Below, in pieces: positions 15,244 through 23,103 of a stretch of DNA of 64,000 nt. Within the stretch, counting starts at the first letter, position 1. The number at the start of each line of letters is the position of its first letter. The stretch covers positions 38,429-102,428 of the forward strand of contig NZ_BOMQ01000016.1 in assembly GCF_016862275.1 (NCBI RefSeq), in the 5' to 3' direction. A program made the position numbers and the translations under genes. The notes under the pieces were generated by a model. That model saw only the letters and a program-made list of their open reading frames with translations, made no database searches and was not told the origin of the DNA. The DNA is from Actinoplanes nipponensis (GTDB lineage: Bacteria > Actinomycetota > Actinomycetes > Mycobacteriales > Micromonosporaceae).

Positions 15244-16337
15244 GAGGTCCGATCCTGGTCGTGGAGGAGGGCGAGAGCGGGCGGGCGGGCCGCCCCCAGG
15301 GCGCCGAGGGCGAGGCCGAGCTGGAACCGGTTGTCCACGCCCAGCCGGTCCATGAGCCGGCGCAGGGTGTTGGTGACCGAGCGGGCGCTGATCCGCAGAT
15401 GCGCGGCGGCCGTCACGTCGGTGTGGCCGAGCGCCAGCAGGTCGACGAGGGTGCGCTCCCGGGCCGAGAGCACGATCGGGTTCACCGCGCCGACCTGCGG
15501 GTCGGTGGCGGCGTCCCAGTGCCGTTCGAAGAGCTCGGTGAGCGCGCGCACCAGGCCGGGGTGGCCGATCTCGACGTAGCCGCGCTCCAGGCGTTCCGGG
15601 TCCGCCGGCAGCAGGGCCACCGCCCGGTCCAGGACGATCAACTTGAGCGGCACCCGCAGCGACTCGCGGACCTGGTACGCCGGGTGGTGCGCCTCCTGGG
15701 GATCCAGGGCGTCCCGGTCGGCCGGCGGCACCCCGAGCACCCGCATCCGCGTGCCCTGCGCGATGAGCCGCCGGTCGAGCTCCGCGCCGGTGCGGGCCGA
15801 CTCGGCGTCGAACTCCTGCTCCGGGTTGATGGTGAGGGTCTCCCGGCGGCCGGGCAGCAGCTCGGCGTAGCGGGCCCGGGTGAGTTGGCGGGTGGGCAGA
15901 TACCGCACCCGGGCGCCCAGCGAGCCGCCCAGCCCCGGCTCGGACAGCGGCAGGTCCAGCGCGCCGAGCCGGGCGCGCAGGTCGCGGACGACGCGCCGGT
16001 GCGACTCGGCCAGCGCCTGCCCGTCGGCCAGGGACAGCCGCCGCGTGCGCAGGGCGGCGACCACCACCCCCGGCGGCGCGGCGGCCCAGGTGCGGCTCGG
16101 CGCGGCGGCCCGCCGGTCACCGGAGACGGTGACCGCGCCGCAGGCCCGCAGCTCGGCGAGCGCGTCGTCGATGCGGCGGACCGGCATCGCCAGCTCCAGC
16201 CCGAGGCGGCGCCGGTTCTCCGGCCCGAACGTCACCAGCGTGCGGTAGACCAGGTCGGCGTCGGCCGACGCGCCCCAGCGCACGAGCGAGGGCAGGGCCG
16301 CTCCGATGGTGAGCGCCGCGGGCGCGGTGACGCTCAT
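15240..16337 (-). CDS. TrmB-like/LuxR-type transcriptional regulator
   Basis: A 365-aa regulator. Residues about 20-75 resemble a TrmB-type winged helix (LVYRTLVTFGPENRRRLGLELAM). The middle region (about 130-280) resembles the TrmB effector part, with RRETLTINPEQEFDAE and VPLKLIVLDRAVALLP. Residues about 300-365 are a LuxR HTH: LSARERTLVDLLALGHTDVTAAA, then SVTNTLRRLMDRLGVDNRFQ. This layout is common in actinobacteria. The start ATG 16337 overlaps the preceding small HTH gene by 4 bases, and its stop overlaps the next start by 4 bases. Its HTH is nearly a copy of the upstream 95-aa protein. Confidence 0.85.
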   Translation of the reverse strand: MSVTAPAALTIGAALPSLVRWGASADADLVYRTLVTFGPENRRRLGLELAMPVRRIDDALAELRACGAVTVSGDRRAAAPSRTWAAAPPGVVVAALRTRRLSLADGQALAESHRRVVRDLRARLGALDLPLSEPGLGGSLGARVRYLPTRQLTRARYAELLPGRRETLTINPEQEFDAESARTGAELDRRLIAQGTRMRVLGVPPADRDALDPQEAHHPAYQVRESLRVPLKLIVLDRAVALLPADPERLERGYVEIGHPGLVRALTELFERHWDAATDPQVGAVNPIVLSARERTLVDLLALGHTDVTAAAHLRISARSVTNTLRRLMDRLGVDNRFQLGLALGALGAARPPALALLHDQDRTS

Positions 16338-16621
16338 GGCCGGCTCTCCGGCGACGCGGTGGTGCCCTCCCGGCCCGGGACGGGCCGGCCGGCCGCGGCG
16401 CCGGGCGCGTGCGCCTTGCGCAGGAACCCGAGCGCCAGGCCGAGCTGGAAGCGGTTGTCCACGCCGAGCCGGTCCATGAGGCTGCGCAGGATGTTCGTCA
16501 CGGAGCGGGGGCTGATGCCCAGCTGCTCGGCCGCGGCCACGTCGGTGTGGCCCTGCGAGAGCAGCGCGATCAGCTCCCGCTCGCGCTCGGACAAAGTGAT
16601 CTTTCGCAACCCGGTCCCCAT
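16334..16621 (-). CDS. Small stand-alone LuxR-type HTH protein
   Basis: A 95-aa protein consisting almost entirely of a LuxR-type HTH: LSERERELIALLSQGHTDVAAAEQLGIS, then SVTNILRSLMDRLGVDNRFQLGLALGFL, plus a short Pro/Gly-rich tail. The second helix pair and the DRLGVDNRFQLGLALG stretch are identical or nearly so in the next gene, so the two probably arose by duplication. The start ATG 16621 has GAGGA 8 bases upstream; GTG 16678 would add 19 Arg-rich residues. With no sensor domain, it may compete for the same sites or heterodimerise with its neighbour. This is inference. Confidence 0.75.
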   Translation of the reverse strand: MGTGLRKITLSERERELIALLSQGHTDVAAAEQLGISPRSVTNILRSLMDRLGVDNRFQLGLALGFLRKAHAPGAAAGRPVPGREGTTASPESRP

Positions 16622-16969
16622 CGACGGCGTCCTCGCCGGAGCGCGCCGACCCACCCGTCGCCGCCCCCGTCGCCGCACTCAACCACACCACCCGGGCCGG
16701 GACCAGACCTGCCGGGTTTGTCGGCCGGGGCGGTGCGGGATCCCGCACGTCCGCCGGTGCGGTATCCAGCAAATGCGGCCGCGCCGGCCCCGATCCGTTG
16801 ACCGTCCACATTCGGGCGTCGCACCCTGACCCGGGGCGGGAGCAGCCCGCGCCGGCACCCCGGTCCGGGCGGGCCCGGCCCGCGCCGGCACGGCGGCCCG
16901 GCCGGGTCCGACATCACGACGGGGGATGTCGGCACCGGACCATCCCGGGCCGCCGGCCCGGGTGCGCGG
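16622..16969. other. Intergenic region, no gene seen
   Basis: 348 bases between the small HTH gene and the histidine kinase stop. It is very GC-rich and full of short CCGG/GGCC inverted repeats. The part near 16620-16700 should hold the promoter of the regulator trio. No clear -10/-35 pair, RNA gene or operator could be picked out by eye. Confidence 0.4.
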
Positions 16970-18985
16970 TCAGCCGGCGGCGCGCGGGATCCGGACCGTG
17001 ACGATCGTCCCCGTGGGCTGGCCCGGGGCGAGGGTGATGGTGCCGTGGTGCCGTTCCACGACCGCCCGGCTCAGGGTGAGGCCCAGGCCGCTGCCGGGAA
17101 TGCCGGCGTGGTGGGCGTTGCGCCCCCGGTACAGGCCGCGGAACAACTGGGCCCGCTCGTCGGCCGGGACACCGGAGCCGGTGTCGGCGATGGTGAGCAG
17201 CGCGGTGGCGCCGTCGGTGGTCAGCGTGACGCCGACCGTGGCGTCGTCCGGGCTGAACTTCACGGCGTTGCTCAGCAGGCTGTCGACGACCTGGCGCAGG
17301 CGGGCCGGGTCGCCGGGGACGGTCAGCCGGTCGGGCCGGCTGACGGCGACGGTGATCCGGTGGTCCTGCGCCGTACCGGCCGTGGCCGCCACCGCCGCGG
17401 CGACCACGGCGGACAGGTCGACGGCTTCGGTGGCCAGGCGGGCGTGGCCGGACTCCAGGGCGGCCAGGTCGAGCAGCTTCTCGATCAGGGAGTGCAGCCG
17501 GCCGTTGTTGCGGGCGATGACCTCGAGCAGGTTGCGGACCTCGCCGATGGTGGTGTCGTCGCTCGACTCGGCGATCAGGTCGGTGTAGGCGCTGATCGAG
17601 GTCAGCGGGGTCCGCAGCTCGTGACCGACCAGGGCGATGTACTCGTCGGTGGTGGCGGCCAGGTGCACGGCCAGTTCCTCGGCGCGCCGCCGGTCGAGGT
17701 AGGCCCCGATGGTGCCGGCGATGCCGTTGAGCAGGACGACCAGGGCCGGCTCGGGCTCCTGGGCGCTGCCGGAGAAGACGGTCAGGACGCCGGTGATCCG
17801 CTCGCCGCTGTGTACCGGCACCGCGCCGGCGGCCCGGCAGGTCGTGGCGGCGATGACCTCCGGCAGCAGCGGGGAGCCGGGGGCGTGCACGTCGGGCACC
17901 CACACCAGGTCGCCGCGCTGCCAGCACGTCCCGCCGAGCCCCACCCCGCGGGCCATGCTGTCCGGCAGGGGCAGCGGCGGCACGGACTCGGCCTCGAACG
18001 ATGCGGCCGGGCGCAACACCTCGTCGGCCTCGTCGACCAGCCACAGGCGCACGTACGGCCAGCCCAGCGTCGTGCCGACCGCCCGCAGGATCTCGTCGCC
18101 CAGCGTGGCGGCGTCCGGGCTGCGCGCCAGTACCTTCAGCACCTCGGTCGAGCACTCCTGGAAGCGCCGCGCGCGGTGTTCGGCGGTGATGTCCTGCACG
18201 GCGGCGACCGCGCCGGTGACCACGCCCGCGGCGTCGCGGATCGGCCGGGCGTTGACCGAGAGCCAGTGGTCGTGACCGTGGTCGTCGTCCATGAGCAGGC
18301 CGGCCCGGCGGACGTCCTCGCCGGCCAGGGCGCGCAGCAGCGGGATGTCGGCCGGGGCCAGGGGAGTGCCGTCGTGGTGACGCATGGTGGCCCGCTGTGT
18401 CCACTGTGCTGCCGGCACCGGGTCGCCGGGGGCGTCCGGGACGCCGAACAGCCGCCGCAGGGCGGGATTGAGGACCATGAGCCGCCCGTCGGTGTCGCAG
18501 GCCACCACCCCGGCGTCGAGGCCGTCCAGCAGCGCGCCGACGAAGGCCGCGCAGCTCTCGACGTCCCCGGTCATGCCGTGGGGCCGGGAGGGCTCCGCCG
18601 GGCCGGCGGCGGCGTGCACCGGGCCCTCGCCCAGGTGCCGGCGCAGCGCCGCGATCAGCTCGTGCACGCCGAACGGCTTCGTCATCACCGTGGTGGCGCC
18701 GACGGCGGCGAGCCGCGGGTCGCTGGGCGGCAGGTAGCCGGTGAGGACCATGATCGGGATGTCGGCGAGCTCGGGGTCGGCGCGTACCGCCCGGCAGAAC
18801 TGCACGCCGTCCAGGTGCGGCATGTCCACGTCGGTCACGATGAGGTCCGGCCGGTGGGCCGCGACCGCGGCCAGCGCGGCCCGGCCGTCACCGACGATGG
18901 TGACGTCGTGGCCGAGCCGGCGCAGCACCTCGGCGACGATCCGCTGATGATCGACGTCGTCTTCCGCCAGCAGCACCGAGGCCAT
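16970..18985 (-). CDS. Receiver-PAS-GAF-histidine kinase
   Basis: A 671-aa soluble sensor kinase. Residues 1-118 are a receiver with Asp52 in TDVDMP and Lys103 in TKPF. Residues about 145-270 are a PAS domain. Residues about 285-430 are a GAF domain. Residues about 445-515 are HisKA with phospho-His455 in VGHELRTPLTS. The rest is HATPase with LLSNAVKFS, IADTGSGVP and GSGLGLTLSRAVV. There is no membrane segment, so signals reach it through the receiver and the PAS/GAF pockets. The ATG 18985 is chosen as the first in-frame start after the upstream frame loses coding character. The receiver is paralogous to the orphan at 680-1231. No cognate output regulator is adjacent. Confidence 0.9.
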   Translation of the reverse strand: MASVLLAEDDVDHQRIVAEVLRRLGHDVTIVGDGRAALAAVAAHRPDLIVTDVDMPHLDGVQFCRAVRADPELADIPIMVLTGYLPPSDPRLAAVGATTVMTKPFGVHELIAALRRHLGEGPVHAAAGPAEPSRPHGMTGDVESCAAFVGALLDGLDAGVVACDTDGRLMVLNPALRRLFGVPDAPGDPVPAAQWTQRATMRHHDGTPLAPADIPLLRALAGEDVRRAGLLMDDDHGHDHWLSVNARPIRDAAGVVTGAVAAVQDITAEHRARRFQECSTEVLKVLARSPDAATLGDEILRAVGTTLGWPYVRLWLVDEADEVLRPAASFEAESVPPLPLPDSMARGVGLGGTCWQRGDLVWVPDVHAPGSPLLPEVIAATTCRAAGAVPVHSGERITGVLTVFSGSAQEPEPALVVLLNGIAGTIGAYLDRRRAEELAVHLAATTDEYIALVGHELRTPLTSISAYTDLIAESSDDTTIGEVRNLLEVIARNNGRLHSLIEKLLDLAALESGHARLATEAVDLSAVVAAAVAATAGTAQDHRITVAVSRPDRLTVPGDPARLRQVVDSLLSNAVKFSPDDATVGVTLTTDGATALLTIADTGSGVPADERAQLFRGLYRGRNAHHAGIPGSGLGLTLSRAVVERHHGTITLAPGQPTGTIVTVRIPRAAG

Positions 18986-19032
18986 GCCCCATGGTATTCG
19001 GGCAAAAGGGTAGCTAGCTCCCTTTTCGCGGA

Positions 19033-21342
19033 CTACGCCTCCAGGGCGTCCCGGCGGCGGGCCGGCGGGCGCGGCGACGGCGGCGCCGCCCGCACCTCGA
19101 GCGGCGGGATCGACCGGGTCACCGGCGCGCCGGCCACGGTGACCGCCTCGCCGTGGTGGGTGATCTCCACCGGCGGCCCGCTCACCTCGTACGTCGCCTC
19201 GGCCGGGGTGACCGTGACCCGCAGGCTGCTCTCCCGCCAGCGCAGCCGGAAGCACAGCCGGGGCAGGTGCTCCGGGAGCCGGGGAGCGAAGCTCAGCCGC
19301 CCGCCGTTGTCGCGCAGCCCGCCGAAGCCCATCACCAGCGCGATCCACGAGCCCGCGCAGGCCGCGATGTGCAGCCCGTCGCCGCTGGACTCGCCGCCGG
19401 CCCGCAGATCGAGCAGCGCCGCCTCGGCCAGGTAGTCGTGGGCCAGCTCCAGATGCCCGGTCTCGGCGGCCAGCACCGCCTGCGCGGGCGCCGACAGCGA
19501 GGAGTCGCGGACCGTCCGGGCCTCGTAGTAGGCGAAGTTGCGGGCCTTCTCGGCGGCGGTGAACGCGTCCGACCGCAGCGCCATGGCGAGCACCAGGTCG
19601 GCCTGCTTGCTGACCTGCTTGCGGTACAGGTCCAGGTACGGGAAGCGCATCATCAGCGGGTAGTCGTCGTCCTTGGTCTCGGCGAAGTCCCACTCCTGCA
19701 GCCGGGTGAAGCCGGCCGCCTGCTCGTGCACCTCCCGGGCCGGCGACCAGGGCAGGTGCAGCTCGTCGGCCACCTCCCGCCAGGCGGCGAGCTCGCCGGC
19801 GCCGACGTCCAGGTCGTGCGCCCGGTCCGGGAACCGCTCGCAGGCCGCCGCCGCGCCGCGCAGGTTGTGCCGGGCCATCAGGTTGGTGAAGGCGTTGTCG
19901 TCCATCAGCGCGGTGTACTCGTCCGGGCCGGTGACGCCGGAGATGTGCCACCGGCCGTCGTCCGCCCGGTGGGCCACCTTGCACCACAGCCGGGCCGTCT
20001 CGACCAGGATCTCCAGCCCGGCCTCGCGCAGGAAGCCGTCGTCGCCCGACGCCGCGGCGTACCGCAGCACGGCGTCGGCAATGTCCGCGTTGACGTGCAG
20101 GGCCGCCGTGCCGGCCGGCCAGTAGCCGGAGCACTCCGACCCGCTGATCGTCCGCCACGGGTACGCCGCACCGGCCAGCCGCAGCTCCCGGGCCCGCTCC
20201 CGGGCGGCCGGCAGGGTGGCGTGCCGCCAGCGCAGCGCCAGCCCGGCACAGGCCGGGTGGGTGTACGTCAGCACCGGCAGCACGAACGTCTCGGTGTCCC
20301 ACAGCGTGTGCCCGTCGTACCCGTTGCCGGTCAGGCCCTTGGCCGCGATCGGGTGCGGCCCGGCCTGCGCGCCCGCCTGCAGCACGTGGAACAGCCCGAA
20401 CCGGACCGCCTGCTGCACCTCGGGGTCGCCGTCGAGCTCGACGTCGGCCGCCGCCCAGAAGTCGTCCAGGTACGCCCGCTGCTCGGCGGCCAGCGCGTCG
20501 AAGCCCAGCGCCACCGCCGCGTCGCGGTCCTGCCGGGCCCGCCGGGCCGACGCCTGCTCGCCCCACGCGTACGCGAGGAACTTGTCCACCCGCAGCGCGC
20601 CCTCGCCGGTGATGGTGCAGCGGATCCGGTCCGGTCCGCTGGTGACGGCTTGCGTGCCGGCGGTGCGGTGGGCGACGGCCGCGGCGACGGCCAGGCCGCT
20701 GCGCCGGGTGCGGTGCTCCAGCACGTCGTCGCTGTGCCCGACCGGGCGCAGCGGGCGGTGCAGGGTCGTCGCGGCCCGCGGGTCGTCGCGCTGCGCGGCC
20801 TGCTCCTCGTTGGCCAGCAGGTCCGAGTCGAGGCGTAGCCGGACGCCCGGGTCGCGGACGGTGACCTCGTAGCGGATCGCGGCCACCGACGGGTGCGGGA
20901 ACGACACGAGGCGGGTGCTGACGATCCGGACGGCCGCGCCGGCGGGCGAGACCCACTCCACCTCCCGGCGCAGGGTGCCGGCCCGCAGGTCCAGCACGCG
21001 TTCGTGGGCGACCAGCGCGCCGGTCCGCACGTCGAACGGCTCGCCGTTCACCGACAGCGCGATGAGCTTGCCGTTCGGGGCGTCGACGATGGTCTCGGAC
21101 TGCTCGGGGTAGCCGTACCCGGCCTCCGCGTAGCGCAGGTCGCGCACCTCGAAGAGGGAGTTCAGGTAGGTGCCCGGCATGCCCTGGGGGTCGTTCTCGT
21201 CCAGGTTGCCGCGCAGGCCGATGTGCCCGTTGGCCAGCGCGAACAGCGACTCGGCCTGGCGCAGCGCGGCCGTTTCGAGCGCCTCGGCGGACAGGCCGGT
21301 CTGGCGGACGCACCAGGGCTCCGCGGCGGCGAGGTCAGCCAC
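19033..21342 (-). CDS. GH65 family glycoside phosphorylase/hydrolase
   Basis: A 769-aa enzyme of family GH65 (maltose, trehalose, kojibiose and nigerose phosphorylases, or acid trehalase). The N-terminal beta-sandwich contains ALANGHIGLRGNLDE. The (alpha/alpha)6 barrel has GHTLWDTETFVLPVL, the catalytic Glu in VTGPDEYTALMDDNAFTN, and KQVSKQADLVLAM, which resembles the phosphate-contacting K-Q-A-D segment of phosphorylases. The C-terminal beta domain ends after ATYEVSG. GTG 21342 is preferred because it overlaps the stop of the PfkB remnant (GTGGCTGA); the longer N-terminus is Pro/Arg junk. Substrate specificity cannot be told. A phosphorylase is favoured by the Lys-Gln motif. Confidence 0.88.
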   Translation of the reverse strand: MADLAAAEPWCVRQTGLSAEALETAALRQAESLFALANGHIGLRGNLDENDPQGMPGTYLNSLFEVRDLRYAEAGYGYPEQSETIVDAPNGKLIALSVNGEPFDVRTGALVAHERVLDLRAGTLRREVEWVSPAGAAVRIVSTRLVSFPHPSVAAIRYEVTVRDPGVRLRLDSDLLANEEQAAQRDDPRAATTLHRPLRPVGHSDDVLEHRTRRSGLAVAAAVAHRTAGTQAVTSGPDRIRCTITGEGALRVDKFLAYAWGEQASARRARQDRDAAVALGFDALAAEQRAYLDDFWAAADVELDGDPEVQQAVRFGLFHVLQAGAQAGPHPIAAKGLTGNGYDGHTLWDTETFVLPVLTYTHPACAGLALRWRHATLPAARERARELRLAGAAYPWRTISGSECSGYWPAGTAALHVNADIADAVLRYAAASGDDGFLREAGLEILVETARLWCKVAHRADDGRWHISGVTGPDEYTALMDDNAFTNLMARHNLRGAAAACERFPDRAHDLDVGAGELAAWREVADELHLPWSPAREVHEQAAGFTRLQEWDFAETKDDDYPLMMRFPYLDLYRKQVSKQADLVLAMALRSDAFTAAEKARNFAYYEARTVRDSSLSAPAQAVLAAETGHLELAHDYLAEAALLDLRAGGESSGDGLHIAACAGSWIALVMGFGGLRDNGGRLSFAPRLPEHLPRLCFRLRWRESSLRVTVTPAEATYEVSGPPVEITHHGEAVTVAGAPVTRSIPPLEVRAAPPSPRPPARRRDALEA

Positions 21343-21670
21343 GGGCGGCCGGGCCGGTGAGGTCGGGGCGCCCGCCGGCGTGGGAAACGGTGGCGCCCGA
21401 GGCGGCCGTCGCCCGCCGGGCGGCCTCCGGGTACGGATCACCGCGCAGCAGCGACGCGGTCGGCGCGGCCACGAACGCGTCCCCGCCGCCGGTGGTGTCG
21501 ACCACCTTCGCGCCGGTCAGCGGCAGGTGCAGGTGCCCGCCGGCCCAGCCGAACAGGTTGCCGTCGCCGGCGGAGGAGCCGGGCTCCGGGAGCTCGTCCA
21601 CGGACAGCGCGAGGTCCGGGGTGAGCTGGCCGACCACGGCCGCGGTGGGTGTCGTCACGGCCGGTGTCAT
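21335..21670 (-). pseudogene. PfkB-family sugar kinase remnant with internal in-frame deletion
   Basis: An open frame of 111 codons whose two ends both belong to a PfkB/ribokinase-family kinase but whose middle is missing. Residues 1-35 (AVVGQLTPDLALSVDELPEPGSS) are the first strand and turn of the kinase. Residues about 40-111 (GHLHLPLTGAKVVDTTGGGDAF, then SGATVSHAGGRPDLT) are the last third, including the D-T-T-G-G-G-D anion hole and catalytic Asp. Full-length members are about 300 aa, so some 180 residues including the sugar-binding site and lid are absent. The frame is preserved and its stop overlaps the GH65 start, so it may survive as a translated leader for GH65. It is presumably inactive as a kinase. 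Confidence 0.75.
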
Positions 21671-21735
21671 ACCCGCCGGGCGGCACGATCCACTCGGTGG
21701 CGGCTGAGAGGCAGCTGACAGTTCGGCCGGTGGCG

Positions 21736-21764
21736 GCCGCCCGGGACCGGTCGTCCCGGGCGGC
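21736..21764 (-). terminator. Terminator after dodecin gene
   Basis: GCCGCCCGGGA and TCCCGGGCGGC form a perfect 11-bp stem with a 7-base loop, 13 bases beyond the dodecin stop. There is no T-run, as is common for actinobacterial terminators. It also insulates the PfkB/GH65 pair downstream. Confidence 0.7.
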
Positions 21765-21777
21765 GCGCCCGGGACCG

Positions 21778-21987
21778 TCAGTCCTCGACGCGGAACCCGA
21801 TCTTCATCCGGACCTGGAAGTAGGCGATGTCGCCGTCGACCACCTGACCCCGGATCTCCTGCGTCTCGAACCAGTCGATGTTGCGGACGGTCTGCGCGGC
21901 CTTGCGGATGGCGGTACGGATGGCGTCGTCGACGCTCGTCGGGCTGCTCCCGACGACCTCGCTGAGCCGATACACATGGTTGGACAT
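21778..21987 (-). CDS. Dodecin-family flavin-binding protein
   Basis: A 69-aa protein of the dodecin family, small dodecamers that bind flavins (or CoA) and buffer or store them in the cytoplasm. Matching features: VYRLSEVVGSSPTSVDDAI at the N-terminus, the conserved Trp in NIDWFE with the following EIRGQV, and the C-terminal strand YFQVRMKIGFRVED. The length is typical. ATG 21987 is supported by GAGGAGG 6 bases upstream. The frame is open far upstream, but that extension has no dodecin similarity. Confidence 0.92.
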   Translation of the reverse strand: MSNHVYRLSEVVGSSPTSVDDAIRTAIRKAAQTVRNIDWFETQEIRGQVVDGDIAYFQVRMKIGFRVED

Positions 21988-22388
21988 CACAGCCTCCTCG
22001 GGCTTGAACCGGTGGCCTCCACCCTGCCGTACCGGAGCGGCGCCGCGACCGGCTCGTCGTGATCGGATGCCCGGCGTGGCGGACCGGCGGCCGCGGCCGG
22101 GGTCCGCGGGATCAGCGGTCGCGACGGCGGTCAGGGCCAGCACGGCCACCAGGAACGCGGTTGCGACGCCCCGGGGGCTGGGCAGCGGCAGGGCCAGCTG
22201 GCGTACGCCGCCGTCCAGGTCCTGCCGGCACGAGGAGTAGGTGGAGGTCGCGCGCCAGGCGGAGGCGCCGGCCACGTCGCTCACCGCCAGCGGGCCGGTG
22301 TCGCGGTTGCACGGCACGGTGGCGATCTCGTCCGGCGCGGCGCCGGCCCGGTACGGGGTGACCGCGGCGGCCCGATCGAGCGACCGGC
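21988..22388 (-). other. Region between LexA and dodecin; possible small membrane ORF
   Basis: 401 bases between the LexA stop and dodecin. On the minus strand one frame stays open from a GTG at 22317 and runs straight into dodecin without a stop. It encodes a Cys-containing stretch (ATVPCNRDTG, STYSSCRQD), a hydrophobic segment (GVATAFLVAVLALTAVATA) and then Arg-rich sequence. It could be a small membrane protein whose stop was lost, or chance. Dodecin has its own strong ribosome site. Not called as a gene. Confidence 0.3.
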
Positions 22389-23033
22389 TCAGACCCGGCG
22401 CAGCACCGAGACCACCTTGCCCAGCACCACCGCCCGGTCGCCGTCGATGTCGGCGTACGCCGGGTTGCGCGGCTCGAGCACGACGTGGCCGGCGCGGCGG
22501 CGGAAGACCTTGACCGTCGCCTCGTCGTCGATCAGCGCGCACACGATGTCGCCGTTCCACGCCTCGGGCTGCCGGCGGATCACCACGACGTCGCCGTCGC
22601 AGATGGCCGCGCCGGTCATCGAGTCGCCCCGGACCCGCAGGCCGAACAGCTCGCCCCGGCCGACCAGCTCGCGCGGCAGGGTCAGCGTCTCGTCGAGCGT
22701 CTCCTCGGCCAGGATCGGGCTGCCGGCGGCGACCGCGCCGAGCAGGGGCACGCCCACAGTGGCCGGGTCGCCCTCGGCGCGGGACGCGGGCTCCAGGAAC
22801 ATCCGGACGTCGACCGGCCGGGTCGTGGCGCCGCCGCGGCGCAGGAAGTCGCGCTCCTCCAGGACGCGCAGGTGCCGGCTGACCGAGGAGGTCGAGGCCA
22901 GCCCGACCGCGTCGGCGATCTCGCGGGTGGACGGCGAGTAGCCGTACCGCACCGCCCAGTCCCGGATGACCGCCAGGATCGCCCGTTGCCGGGAGGTCAG
23001 GGTGGACGTGTCGAGGTGTTCGGTGGCCGGCAT
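22389..23033 (-). CDS. lexA: LexA SOS repressor
   Basis: A 214-aa SOS repressor. The N-terminal winged helix (residues about 12-70) contains LTSRQRAILAVIRDW and YSPSTREIADAVGLASTSSVSRHL. The autocleavage site Ala103-Gly104 lies in LLGAVAAGSPI. The Ser138/Lys175 dyad lies in VRGDSMTGA and ATVKVF. ATG 23033 is used here; ATG 23051 would add six residues. No complete SOS box (GAAC-N4-GTTC) was found directly upstream, which is unusual for an autoregulated lexA. The usual actinobacterial neighbours (nrdR, a LysM protein) are absent, so it may be a second LexA. Confidence 0.93.
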   Translation of the reverse strand: MPATEHLDTSTLTSRQRAILAVIRDWAVRYGYSPSTREIADAVGLASTSSVSRHLRVLEERDFLRRGGATTRPVDVRMFLEPASRAEGDPATVGVPLLGAVAAGSPILAEETLDETLTLPRELVGRGELFGLRVRGDSMTGAAICDGDVVVIRRQPEAWNGDIVCALIDDEATVKVFRRRAGHVVLEPRNPAYADIDGDRAVVLGKVVSVLRRV

Positions 23034-23103
23034 TCGTCGATCTTGGCCCATCGGCGGCCCGGGGGCGGCGCGGCACGCCCACACCGCCCCGGGCGCGGCG
23101 GGC

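Noticed and set aside
23034..23103. SOS box upstream of lexA
   Set aside because: Only a half-site-like GAAC is present; the GTTC half at the correct spacing is missing.
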